Source of the DNA: Scatophagus argus
Taxonomy: Eukaryota > Chordata > Actinopteri > Scatophagidae
Length of the DNA stretch: 64,000 bases
Assembly: GCF_020382885.2 (NCBI RefSeq)
Contig: NC_058499.1
Coordinates: 1,215,501 to 1,279,500 of the forward strand
Direction: 5' to 3'
In this document: positions 21,066 to 32,116 of the stretch, one piece after another
Layout of the letters: every line of letters starts with the position of its first letter
Position numbering within the stretch: position 1 is the first letter of the stretch
Translations under genes and position numbers: made by a program
The notes under the pieces: model-generated
Told to the model about the DNA's origin: nothing
Seen by the model: only the letters and a program-made list of their open reading frames with translations
Database searches by the model: none

Positions 21066-22416
21066 TATTGCAAATGTGTATCAGCTCTAAATATTGATTA
21101 TTGGTCTCACTGATCATTAATAATCGATCACTTGTACTGAATTAAGTCTTCTTGGGTGCATCGGTTCAGTTTTTCCATCTCCAACAGAAAAAGCTGCTCC
21201 TGATCTCATGAAAACGAACGCCGGTGCTTTGGGTTTAATGCTGGCAGGTCTATGACTTTTTCTGTTGTGATTTTATTTTTATGTGGAAAACTCACAATGA
21301 AAAACTAATGTCTGAGTTACTATAGACAAATAGAAGAACTTTACTATTAACTGAATTACGATGGCAAATGCAAATGAAATCGTGTGTTGTTCTTCACATA
21401 ACTTGATTTTCTTTTTTCCTTTTTTTTTGGATTTACTTCAGGCATTTTGAATCTTCCACACCCATCTGCCAGAAAGCTTTAAGTGAGTTAAGATTTTAGG
21501 GCTCATCTGAGTGGATTCAACTCCAGCTCCAGCTGAGGCAAACTGCAGCATCTTTAAGAGACAGCCATTCACGAATGAAGTAAATCAGAAGTGAAAAATA
21601 TTTTAAAAAAAAAAAAAAAAAAAAGGAAAAAAAGTGACTGAAATCTGTCCTATGATCCATGTGCGTCCCAGACCGAGTCAAACTCGTGGACCAGGGGGAA
21701 ACACTACCACGAAATTCAGTCGAGCACTCATGTCGACGTCTACCACCAGCTCCCTACTCTAATGTTAAAACATGACGTCTACTGAAGAAAGCTCGTCTAC
21801 ACGGTTAACATGAGGAAACGCTATGAGACCAACTGAGGAAGAAAGCTACGCAAGTTGAAAAGTGAGAGATTCAGGTGAAAGAACCACGAGCACCGAGACT
21901 GAAGACGGGCGGGAGACGTGACGGCGAGCGGGTGACTACATAACAGCATCGAAGTCTATGGAACAGTAGAAAAATACATGTTAGAAAGGTGTGGCTGAGA
22001 CCCTTTTGGTGCTGAAGGTACGTAGGATAGACTGAACCCCCACCCTCCAAATAAAGCTAAGTCATACAACTCTGTGGACAATCCTGGACAGCTAACAAAA
22101 TATCAGATACGGGTTTGGGAAAGGAGCCGGGAAGATCGTTCACTGAAAACATTCCTCTGAAATATGAGAATTATTTCAGCCACCTGGAAGTTGTTTTTTG
22201 AAGAGATTTGGACTTTTTTTTAAAAATGTTTTTCTCAGAAACTGTGTCGTTGTTTTTGCCGTTTCCATCGTTGTATTCAAGCAATCTACCCCAGTGCTGG
22301 TGACAAATACACAACTAGAAGACAATCTTCATTATTTATAGCAACTCAAACTATTTGTTTTCCATTGAAGCGTGAACAAGTTCCACCTTTTGTGTACAAT
22401 CTTCCTCCCACTGAGA

Positions 22417-25400
22417 CTACGCAGCCACTTTGTTGTCCTTCTGGAAGAGAACAACAAACAAAAACAAAACATTTTGAATTAAAAAAAAAAAGAATTTTAT
22501 GTGTCACATCTTTGTCAGTGAACGTGTGTGTGTGTGCGTGTGTGCGTGAGTGTCAGCACAGCAGAGGAAGAGCAGGAGAATTTATGTGGACCACAACAGA
22601 AAACCTGGTGTCCAGAGTTCAGATGGGAAAACCCTCATCAGGTTCTGATTGTTTTTTCTGGCACAAACTTACAAACTTTGGATGTGAATGTTTAAGAAGA
22701 GCTGCACATCCATGTACTGTCTCATGTTGCAGCTTACATTAGGAAACAGCATCCGATTGAAGTACGTTAATGAACTTTTACCCTGTATGCAGATAAGTCG
22801 GCAAACTCCCGGCCAGCCTGGTTTCCTCTGTATCCTCCCCTGAAGGCGCCGCCGCTGCCCTGAGGCGGCCCGAAGGAGCCTCGGCTGGCCGAACGACCCC
22901 GACCTCCTCGGAAGCCCATACCACCACGTCCACGGTAACCCCCGCGTCCTCGGCCCTGACGAAGAGGGATGCCGAAGGTCTCGGCGTTCATCCTCCTCTC
23001 CTCTGCCCAGGTCTGCCTTCGCTCCCTGCAGGAGGAGGTGATGGAGAGCAGCTACACATAAATGACTTCTAAACCTCTCATGTCCCACAGCACACGTCCG
23101 TCCTCACTTATCAATACTGAATTCAGCAAACAGACACAGCTTGGATGCAGCTGGTTTAAAGTTACAATAAACAAAGCACAAACAAACTAACTGTGTTAAA
23201 TGAGCATATTGTAAGCTGTATCAAATCATAGACTGTGTGACGTGACGTGACCTACCTCAGAAAACCTGAGCCTCCAGACTTGTCGTTTGCTTTCCTGGTG
23301 AAAAGAAAACAGACAACACAGTCGTGTCATTGCAAAGAAACATCTTTCAGGTCCTGGGGATACACAACACAGCGACTGTCCGTCTGCGAGCTTCTGCTTT
23401 CACATCACGTTCGTTAACACAGACTCGGACCTGGTGTCATCACAGGAGATGTTGTCGAAGAAAGACTTGGACTTGTCGTAGTAGCAGTTGGGGCCAAGCG
23501 GGTCACACTCTTCGTCAGCGTTGCCCTCGCTGTTCTGGGTTTCGACACCGGAGTCGCCCTTATCCTCTCCGTTCACCGCTTTCTCAGACTTCTCAGTCTT
23601 TTCATCTGAGTGAGAGAATGAAGAGTCACAACTCAACGGTGGCTGAGAATTACCTTTGGAAACAGACAGAGCGGGTATTTACTGTGGTTTCTTTTGGGAC
23701 TATAAACAAACAAATTTTGTCTCTAAATATGTAATTAAGGCATACCTGTACGTGGGTGAAAAAATGAGAGGAGGGAAAATAAATGTACAAATAGATGCAC
23801 AGATGGGCAATGTGTCCACAATCACACCCATGACGACTGCAGACTCTTTAGACCCAGGATTTTCACAATAAAATGGCTGAAAATATCCTTTCACACAGAA
23901 CAGAAAATACCTTTCAACTTCAGCTTGCTCTGAAACTCTCTGTCAATCTCCTCCTTGTTGAACTGGGCGTTGGCACTCTCAAAGTCAAAGTCTTTCTCAA
24001 ACTTCATGGGTCCATCTCGGCGAACGTTGAAGCGTCCTCTGCCACGGTGTCCGCCGCCTCGCCCACGCCGGGTTGCCGGTGCACCGGCAGCACCTAACAG
24101 AATGAAAAGAAAACATTATAATAAAAAGAGACAGAGCAGAAGATAAACCACCAGGAAACACAAATTACATGGCAACACATGAGGTAGCAAACCAAAGCAC
24201 ACATCCACAATGGCAGAAGTCTTTCAAAATGAGTTAGCAAAGAGCCATTAAACATCGGCTTGGCTGCAGGTGTTAGCTTTACAACGAATCAATTACAGGA
24301 ATAAAATACACATCAAACATGGTGAAAATGCAGTAAATCATTCGGGTAGCATTCTCAGGTATTCACTGAGCATGAAAACACCGTCTGAAAACAAGGAGAC
24401 GTGTCTCATCGCCTCGAGTCTGTTGACATGAAGGGCATGTCAACCTGCACACATGTTCACTAGCAAAGAAAAGAGGGATGATCGGGGTCGAGCGGCCGCA
24501 GAGGATGACTGTATGGGCTCCGCTGTCCAAAAGGAAAGTTTGACAGGCATGCAGAGTCTGAATGGGCTGAGGATGGTTTCAGAGCAGAGGAGGGTTTAAC
24601 CTGTGGAACGTTTACTGGCATCCCTGCCTTCACCTCGCACCTGCTCAGACTCTGGTTTGGGGACTTTCGGGACGTCTGCGCCTGGAATAGCAGAGTCTTT
24701 TAGTCTTCCAAAACAACGTCAACAGTCATGAGAAAAGAGCCCTGGTGGCACTAGTCTCCTACCTTCAGACAAAGGCACAACGGTTTCAAATGTGGGACCT
24801 CTGGAACAAAACGTTAACAAATCACACAAAGTGGAAATGATTTGTCATTATAAAACTACGGAGGTTTATTTGTGCCTCCTTCCTGAGCCGCATCAGGCAC
24901 ACCTGGAGGGAAGTCAACATGCAATCTGGGCAAAACAAAAGTCTGTTTCCTCCTCAATATATCTGCATTTTTTTGCTGCTGTTTTACACACATCCTCACT
25001 CAGTATCTCTGCTGTGTGCTCACAGTCATTTGTACATCAGACACAAAACATCCAATCAGAAAGACTCTCCCCCAGCTTTCTGATTGGCTGGTATTATGAC
25101 ACACAACACCGGGAGCGCAGAGCAAAGATACGAAGACAAACACTGAGCGAGGGTCCAAAGGTCTGCGAACACACTCGGGTCAGCATCGTCATTGTGTGCA
25201 AAAACACAAACTTACTGAGCACAGAACAGATTCGTTTGCTCAAACTGAATGATTTGTTGGTGTTTAAAAGGTCTGCTGCATGGTCAGGAATGAGGCACAA
25301 ATTTAGCTCCATACAGGACAGCAGCACATATCACAGCAGCGTGCTGATCTCTGGCCTGAGGTCTCACCTGAGTGGCTAAAGATAGAGTGGGTAAGCCCTG

Positions 25401-28400
25401 TAGTGGAAGCCCTATCTACAGCAGTGATGTGAGAGGCGGAGATGGTTCGGGGTGCAGACCAGCCCTGGTTGCTGCTGCGGCCTCCCCTGACAGTCTCACC
25501 CCTCCTTATGTCCACGCCATCCTGGTGCTGGACCTTCTGGCTGGCGCTGGAGGGGGCCGTGCGACCGTGGGTGGGGCTCCTGCGTCCGAGGCCAGGGGCC
25601 GGAGCTGTGGTGGCGGCAGTCGGGGCTGACGGGGCCGCCTGGATCACCTGCTCCAGGGTGGGGCTCTTCCGCAGAGGCTCCAAGGTGGGGCTGCTCCGGC
25701 CTACAGGGAAAACCAGCGCAGCGGTCGGATTAATGACACACACCGCTCACAATGACTGTTCATTAGTCAGCATCGATCACCAACACCATCGGGCCTGAAA
25801 CTCAGGATGCCTTCACACATCAACTGTTTGGTTTAGTTCAAATAAAACCTGGTTAGTTTGGGCTGTGAAAGCTGTCGAAAACTCTGGTGTGGACTAAACA
25901 ACCGTAAATTTCATCCATCTGAATTTCCAGAAAATGATGAAAATAAAACATGACTGAAGCAGTTTGTTTCCGTCATGTTTTATGTTGTGTGAATATGAGC
26001 TGCTGGTTGATGGAGATCAACAGATGGTGAAGCTAATTAACCAAGTTTGTTTATGTCATTGCTACCAGCCAATAAAGGTTTTAAAATGAAATATAACCGA
26101 CACGAACATTTCTAAAGATATGACAGGCCGACAACGCTTTTATTAAGCCAACTGCCGACTGTGTAGTTTTCTTATTGTGCACACTGAACGTGAACTGAAT
26201 GAATGAATTCAGCACTGCAAAATGGGCCAGCGATGTTAACCCCCCCACAGGACAGACTTGATGTTCTCTGCAACTTTGGGGAAAAACATGATTTGGAAAG
26301 TATCTGGAAAGTATCAGCATATTGGATGTCCCGAATCACAAAAGGCAGATGGAAACAGTCTTTGTGTCTGTTTGCAGGTGAACTCTGGAGGCTTCCGTCT
26401 GTAGTGGCAAAACGAAGTGCACCACAGGATTCTTAGAGCACATGTCAGATTCTGGCATTAATTTAAAGCCTGGAGGATCTCAAAGTGATGTACAGTACAG
26501 CTTGTACGTTCATAAGGTAATTCTGTAACCATGATAATGTGTGATTCACGAGTGTTTGGGGGTTTTTCCAAAATGGAAAAAAGGGAATGAAAAAGGAAGT
26601 GGTTTCAGCCTATCTGCCCCTCTGTTTATTTTAGCTGTTAAACTAACAAAAAAAATTACAGGTGACCAACCATCTCTTTATTTGTCCTGTTTTTGATTGT
26701 TCACGTATGATTTACACATGAGGTGGAGTTCCAGTGTGGTCCAATAATGTTGATAATCTTTAACACTTCTGTGAACTCTTTGTGACACCAGTAAAGATCA
26801 ATAAACACATTAGAGTCAGAAAAGAGCTGACCTGCTGTCATTTCCTCTGACGCAGGATGACATCGCTGTCCAACCAGTGAGTGACCGGTCAGTCCATGTG
26901 ACTTCATGTTTACTCTTGGTTTATTTGTTTAAAAACAAAAAAAAAAAAAAGTCAAACTGAACCAGAAGGGAACAACATCAGTGGATGTTTTTATCCTTTG
27001 TTGTCGACCAAATGAAGTGAGCTGTACGTGTGAAAATGGCTCTCTGAAATGTCACATTACAGCCTGCAGGCAGCAGCACATGCAGATTACTGTGAAGAGC
27101 GTGCACTTTTGTTTGCAGCATGGGGGGGAAACAAACCGGTTTAAATGTATTACTATTAAACTTTTGATTCTGGAGGCATTTTCTAAAGATGGATCTCATT
27201 CGCATCCACACTCACTCATCACAACTTGGAAACACAAGTCAACACAAGGCAACTAAACATCCTCTCTGTGCAGCTTCTGGCTGATTTTGCTGTTAAGTGA
27301 AACACATATTTCTGATTAGTGCAGAGTTTTCACCCTCGTGCAAATGACTGATTTGGTACTGCCCGCTGTGGTGAGCGGACACACAGATTTGTGACTCCAT
27401 TTTCAAGTGGATTCTTTTACCTTGAGGTACAAGGGAACCCAGAGACCGCGAGTCAGAGCCAATAGCGCTGCTCTGAGACTGGGTCGAGGCTGCAATCGTG
27501 TCGCTCACCAAGGAGGCCACTGATCGTCCTGTGTGGGGAGGAACAGCAGGAACACAGCACTGAGGGCAACATCACTCTGGGTTGCTTTAAATGCACTCTG
27601 TTGTTCTGCATCGCCGTGTACCAACATACTGACTGCGACAAGGAAACTGAAGTAATATAAACCAAACTATGACTGACAGCTGGAGCTCACTGTTCTCCCA
27701 CAATGCACCACACACAGAACATGGAGGAGATGCTCACACTCAGTTGTGATCAGTGATGAAAGTGAAAAACCTGTGGGAAAGACATTAAAGTCTCTAACTT
27801 TAATTAGCAGTGTGACATCATGTGGTCATTTCATGATGTAGTTTGTGCTGCTGTTGAACTGATGTTTCTCTTATTTTGTACAGAATATTTAAATCAATGA
27901 AGGAAATATACACAACAGACATCTCTAACAACTTCATCTCTCTTCCCTTATTTCCTGTCATCTATCATCCTATCAAATCAAGAAATATAAAAATACCCAA
28001 AGAACACGCTATTTCAAAAGTATGCGCTGCTACAGCTCAGGCTTACTGTGAAAGTGAAGCTTTTCTCTTGTGCTGCTGTAAAGCTTTTGGCTCCAAACAG
28101 GCAAAATACATTTGTACAGAAGCTGCTGGTGTTCAGGAACAGTGTGCATCCACCAGGTGTGGACACCTTCATTCACAGTGTGAGCTGAACACTTTTGGTT
28201 GCTTGAAGTGCTCAACAATAACAACCACACGTTTACGAGGTGAAAGGCATGAGAACATTTCAATGTCACTGGAAGCAGGAGTTTGTGGGAGAATTTCCAA
28301 CTGTGTATTGTGCAGTTTGCTGCAGATTTGAGAGCAACTCAAAGATAAAGAAACTATTTATGTAAGGGCAAATAAAAATTGATCTTGGGCAAGAAGAATT

Positions 28401-30313
28401 TTGACTTTAACACTGAAGCCTGAAAACCCCTAAAATCAAAGTTCTGGTATCAAGTGAGCCTTGTTAATACACATGTAGAGGAGGAGGTGAAGGCCTCAAC
28501 TGCTTAAAGTCACTGATGCCATGAATCAACCCCTCCTCAGTTTCTGTGGCATGATTTACGTGGTACAAGAGCCATAGAGAGACCCTGAACCCTTGGATGT
28601 CATGCCCAACTGAGTCCCTGCTCACATAAGACAGGCTGAGGACAGGCTGCATCACAAATAATACGTTTTACGTCCAAGCCACTCTGATGCCCCAAAGTGT
28701 TGTGCTTACCAACACCAACTGGTCCAAACTGAGGGGAAACCAGGGGACTGGTGCTGAACTGGTTATAGGCAGGAACCGGGGCCCGGTTGAAGAGGCCATA
28801 GGAACCAGCAGACTGGAACGGAGTCGGGGCAGCGGCGGAGGCAGAAGACGAAGAGCTAGAGCTCATGGACGACTGAGGGGAACAGAGATGGTTAATGCTC
28901 CACCACTGCAAACCACAAAGAGGAACACCAAATACCCTGTCAGGTGCCACATGTTTGTTTTACCTGGACGATGGCAGGGTCCTGAGGAAGAGAGCATGTT
29001 GGTTTGGGCGGTTCACACACAGTCAGGTCCTTGATGTCGCTGCCTCTGAAGATGATGTACTCGAAGGTGTCATCTCGTGGTGGGATGGGCCTGTCGGTTG
29101 GCCGGTCCTCCGTGCCAAAAGAACGTACTAACAAATCACAGGTCAAAGCACAACTAATGTCAATGAAATACAGAAATAGTCACTTCATCAGATCTTTTTC
29201 TCATACTTTAATGTGCGCAGAGTCAAGACCTTCAGGCTCTTCCATGCAGTCAGTAATTATTTGACAGGTTCATCACATGGGACACTGCACAATGTATACA
29301 ATCACGTTCAGTGCTTCAGTGCTACTGCCTGGTTGCACCACTAGAATATTAACACGCCAACTAATCTCATCTATCTCAGGTATAACAGAAGAATCACAAG
29401 CTTGTTTATGATAAACTTTGTTGCACCGGGCTGCTCGTTAGAGGGATTAAGGCCGCCGAGACACGAGTTTCATTTAAAGAGTTTGTCGTCATAATCTGCT
29501 GTTAGTGAACCAGGTGAGACGAGTGCGCACTCTGTGACGTCAGCTGTTCAGCCAACCACACACACACTTTAAGCTGCTTTGTTATCAAATAAAGCAGTTT
29601 GAAAACGTACAGACTTAGTCGTGGAACATCATTTTCTTTTGGGTTTGCCTTCACATGTTACTGCTCGGCTGCTGCAGGCGTTGTTTGCATGCGACTATCC
29701 CACTTGCTAACGTTAGCTGACAAGTTGGAGAGCTGACTCATGTTCCAAACACAGACTAACACGATTGTACCCACATAGCTTTAGAGGTCGTTAAAAGGCC
29801 GTCGGATTACATCATTGTGTGATAGTTTCCTACTGTGCAAGTAAATAATTCATCAGACCGAAGTAACATTGCTGTAAGCCTTCTTGACGGACGCTTTAGC
29901 ATCATAGCGTAACGTAACTCCATTACTGGAGGTAACGCTACGGCATGCTAGCATGAGCTTGTTAGCGTATGATAGCAAACACTAGCCGCTTGGCTAACGT
30001 TATTAATTTGTTCACGTTACGACTCTGAACTAAATACACACACGTCAGACTGTTTAAGCCCCGCCTGCCTCCAAATCATACTTTAATAGTTATCTGGAAA
30101 ATATGAACAAATAATGCACACTCGCACGCAGACGACGACAACAGAAACTAATGTTAGCTGGTGTTCCAGTAACATTAGCCGACTGCTGTTACCTTTAGCA
30201 AGTGCGACAGTCGAGTTCTCGGTGTCAATAGTGTAGAGGATTCCTTCGTAGCGAATCTCGGCCTTCGAAATGAGGCTGATTTTGCTGCCGAGGTATGGCG
30301 TCCCGCCGCTCAT
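22417..30313 (-). CDS. lsm14a: LSM14A / RAP55A P-body protein, 12 exons, complete
   Basis: Exons in transcript order: 30313-30193, 29127-28964, 28872-28710, 27528-27421, 25700-25368, 24798-24763, 24681-24601, 24093-23911, 23605-23431, 23294-23256, 23025-22782, 22440-22417; 556 residues. The protein binds mRNA, represses translation and assembles P-bodies with DDX6 and 4E-T; it also supports mitotic spindle assembly. The N-terminal LSm domain (about 1-80) begins [20 protein letters not shown]. The FDF region carries DFDF at 370-373, the FFD box [10 protein letters not shown] at 438-447 and the TFG box NAETFG at 481-486, flanked by RGG clusters. The C-terminus KDNKVAA and the segment [18 protein letters not shown] mark LSM14A rather than LSM14B. 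Exons 6, 7 and 10 are small (36, 81 and 39 bases), and each keeps the frame if skipped. The gene is divergent from taf4. Introns 4 (25701-27420) and 1 (29128-30192) hold no other gene. Confidence 0.95.
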
Positions 30314-30589
30314 GGTGTCTTCGTGAAGTCGGCAGTGTGAACAGGGAACAGAGCTGACGGCTCTTTCGAACCGTGTGGTTAACCTGCACTGATTCTACAC
30401 GAAATTTCTACGGTTTGCGCTTTTCTGCCAACTCGCTCTTCTCGCCGCTACAACATGGCTACCTCAACCTCCATCGACTCTCTCCGAGCGCGGGGGCTAA
30501 CGGGAAATCATAATATCGCGCGTTTACGCTCGGCCGTGAAATCTAGATCTGTGCAGGACGGAAGAGCAACACAACCGGCGTGGACTCTG

Positions 30590-30760
30590 GGTAACAGCAG
30601 TGGGCAGAGTATTCAGATCACTTATTTTAGTAAAAGTGCACCGCACTATAAAAATACGAAATAAAAAGTCCTGCTTTGAAGATGTTACTTAGGCAAACGA
30701 GTATACGTTTAATCAGAAATAGGTATCTACTTTACGTATTAAAAGTAAGTACACTGAAAT
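30590..30760. repeat. Dispersed repeat, ACTTAAGTA family, copy 2
   Basis: GGGCAGAGTATTCAGATCAC, TTTTAGTAAAAGTGCA, AAAAGTCCTGCTTTGAAGAT and TTACTTAGGCAAACGAGTA resemble this abundant teleost family, with clear decay from the usual ACTTAAGTAAAAGTA form. Confidence 0.6.
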
Positions 30761-31602
30761 GTGACTTTCGTTGACTTTTCTGTTTAAGTTTTTTGAAATG
30801 TAACATATCTTAATTTTAACAATCATTTTAAACTTGAATTAATGATTTATTTTCCCAATTTTTTAATTTTTTGGTTAGTAAACTTTCTGAAAATAATGTA
30901 GACACAAATAACTCAGAGCCCAAAGTGACACCTTCACAATGTTTGATTAGTACCAACAGTCCAAACCTCAGCTTATTTCAAATGTATTCAAATTCATTCA
31001 TTTCTCCAGTTTGGTTCAAATCAGTACCAACATTTATACATATACATTTATATTATTAGTATGTGGTGGGAAAACAACTGAGATCTTTCACTGAAAGAAA
31101 AGTAGGTTTGTTCCAAAGTAAAATGTATAAACTGTTTGTTTTAATAATCTCATCACAATGAACAAACACAATCCTGGGTTTCTTTTGCAAAACAACTAAG
31201 TGCCTCTCAAATAACTCAGCCTGCAGCAGCTCCTCATCTTTGGTGAAAATGTTTGAAATCTTTTAGTTAATAAAGTCATCAGAATATAAGAACATTAATC
31301 ATGTCCGTAAGTCTCACCCGTCTGTACTGAGCCACCTGAACCCTGTCCCGTCCTACCTGAGCAATTTCCTCCCACATGTCCCTCAGACACTCGACTGATA
31401 TTGTGTCCCACACTCAGTCCTCCTCGTGTCAGTGTCCTTCCCACAGTGTTACTTAAAGGCACCTTTGACGTTATTGGAGCTTCTCTGTTTGCTACCTGAA
31501 GCAGCCCTGTTGTCCTGGATCCCATCGAGTGGCCACTGCTAAAGGAGCCACACCTGTCCTCTTTAACTCTGATCACTTAGTATGCCAGTTATCTCTCTGA
31601 TT

Positions 31603-31830
31603 GATCACTTCGACCATAAAACATCAGAAAATTGTGAAATTTAAAATGTCTTACTGACAGTCCAAACTCAAGGGTACTCACTTTACTGTGAAATAAAACA
31701 GACAAAATACATACTTTAGAAGAATGGAATCGTGAAATGTCTGTTTTTTTGTTTTGTTTTGTTTTTTGCTCGAAAAATGAATAATTAATTAATTGATGAT
31801 CAAAATAGCTGCCAATGTTGCAGCTGTCGT
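31603..31830 (+). repeat. Dispersed repeat, ATTAATCGATTAAT family, copy A
   Basis: CATAAAACATCAGAAAATTG, TGACAGTCCAAACTCAAGG, GCTCGAAAAATGAATAATTA and AAAATAGCTGCCAATG follow the order of a common teleost repeat built around ATTAATCGATTAAT. It lies upstream of taf4. Confidence 0.65.
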
Positions 31831-32057
31831 CTGAATAAAGTAAGAAGACATTAACTCACTTTTTGTCGGATATGTAAGTTCCGAGATCCAAATGAAACTT
31901 AAGTCAATAGTGAGCTGAGCTTTTATTAGCTGTAGCCGATCGTCAAGTCCCGTTTACGGTGTGTTTTAGCTGCCGTTTAAACCTGTGTGAGGCGCCACAA
32001 CTAACATATCGAATCTAGTTAATCTATATCTACGCTGAAAAACAACGCCGTTCCTCC

Positions 32058-32116
32058 GCGCATGCGTACATTCTAAAATACGATTTGCACAACGGTCCAA
32101 CATCAAAGATGGCGGG
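32058..32116 (+). promoter_or_regulatory. taf4: taf4 core promoter: NRF1-like and YY1-like motifs
   Basis: GCGCATGCG at 32058-32066 matches the NRF1 half-palindrome core. AAGATGGCGGGAG, overlapping the start codon (about 32107-32119), matches the YY1 consensus typical of TATA-less housekeeping starts. No TATA box is seen. Both matches are by eye. Confidence 0.45.

Larger units (their letters stand above)
16644..22416. other. 5.8 kb gene-poor interval, gpi promoter to lsm14a 3' side
   Basis: The left end is the gpi 5' UTR and promoter, with a CA array at 16912-16939. The rest is AT-rich, with A-homopolymers near 18197, 19698 and 21603 and two dispersed-repeat copies (about 18455-18660 and 20985-21065). 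Several AATAAA signals occur on the minus strand (17982-17987, about 18437, 19093 and 21277), so an unknown share may be a long lsm14a 3' UTR. Human GARRE1 lies at this position; I recognise no exon of it. One short minus-strand frame (about 20270-20390) is discussed separately. Confidence 0.6.
30314..32108. promoter_or_regulatory. lsm14a-taf4 divergent promoter interval
   Basis: The 1.8 kb between the two start codons is CpG-rich only at its ends: next to lsm14a (30400-30550, with an ATGGC element in CAACATGGC near 30452) and next to taf4. The middle is AT-rich and holds an ACTTAAGTA-family repeat (30590-30760) and an ATTAATCGATTAAT-family copy (31603-31830). The two promoters therefore look separate rather than a single shared core. 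A 69-codon plus-strand frame at 30455 runs into the repeat and is unlikely to be a gene. Confidence 0.5.

Noticed and set aside
30455-30664. 69-codon plus-strand frame opposite the lsm14a promoter
   Set aside because: It runs into an interspersed repeat and has no homologue I recognise; at most a divergent noncoding transcript.
32085-32108. Upstream extension of taf4 starting at a TTG codon
   Set aside because: It is not an ATG. The ATG at 32109 has a good context and gives the N-terminus expected for TAF4.
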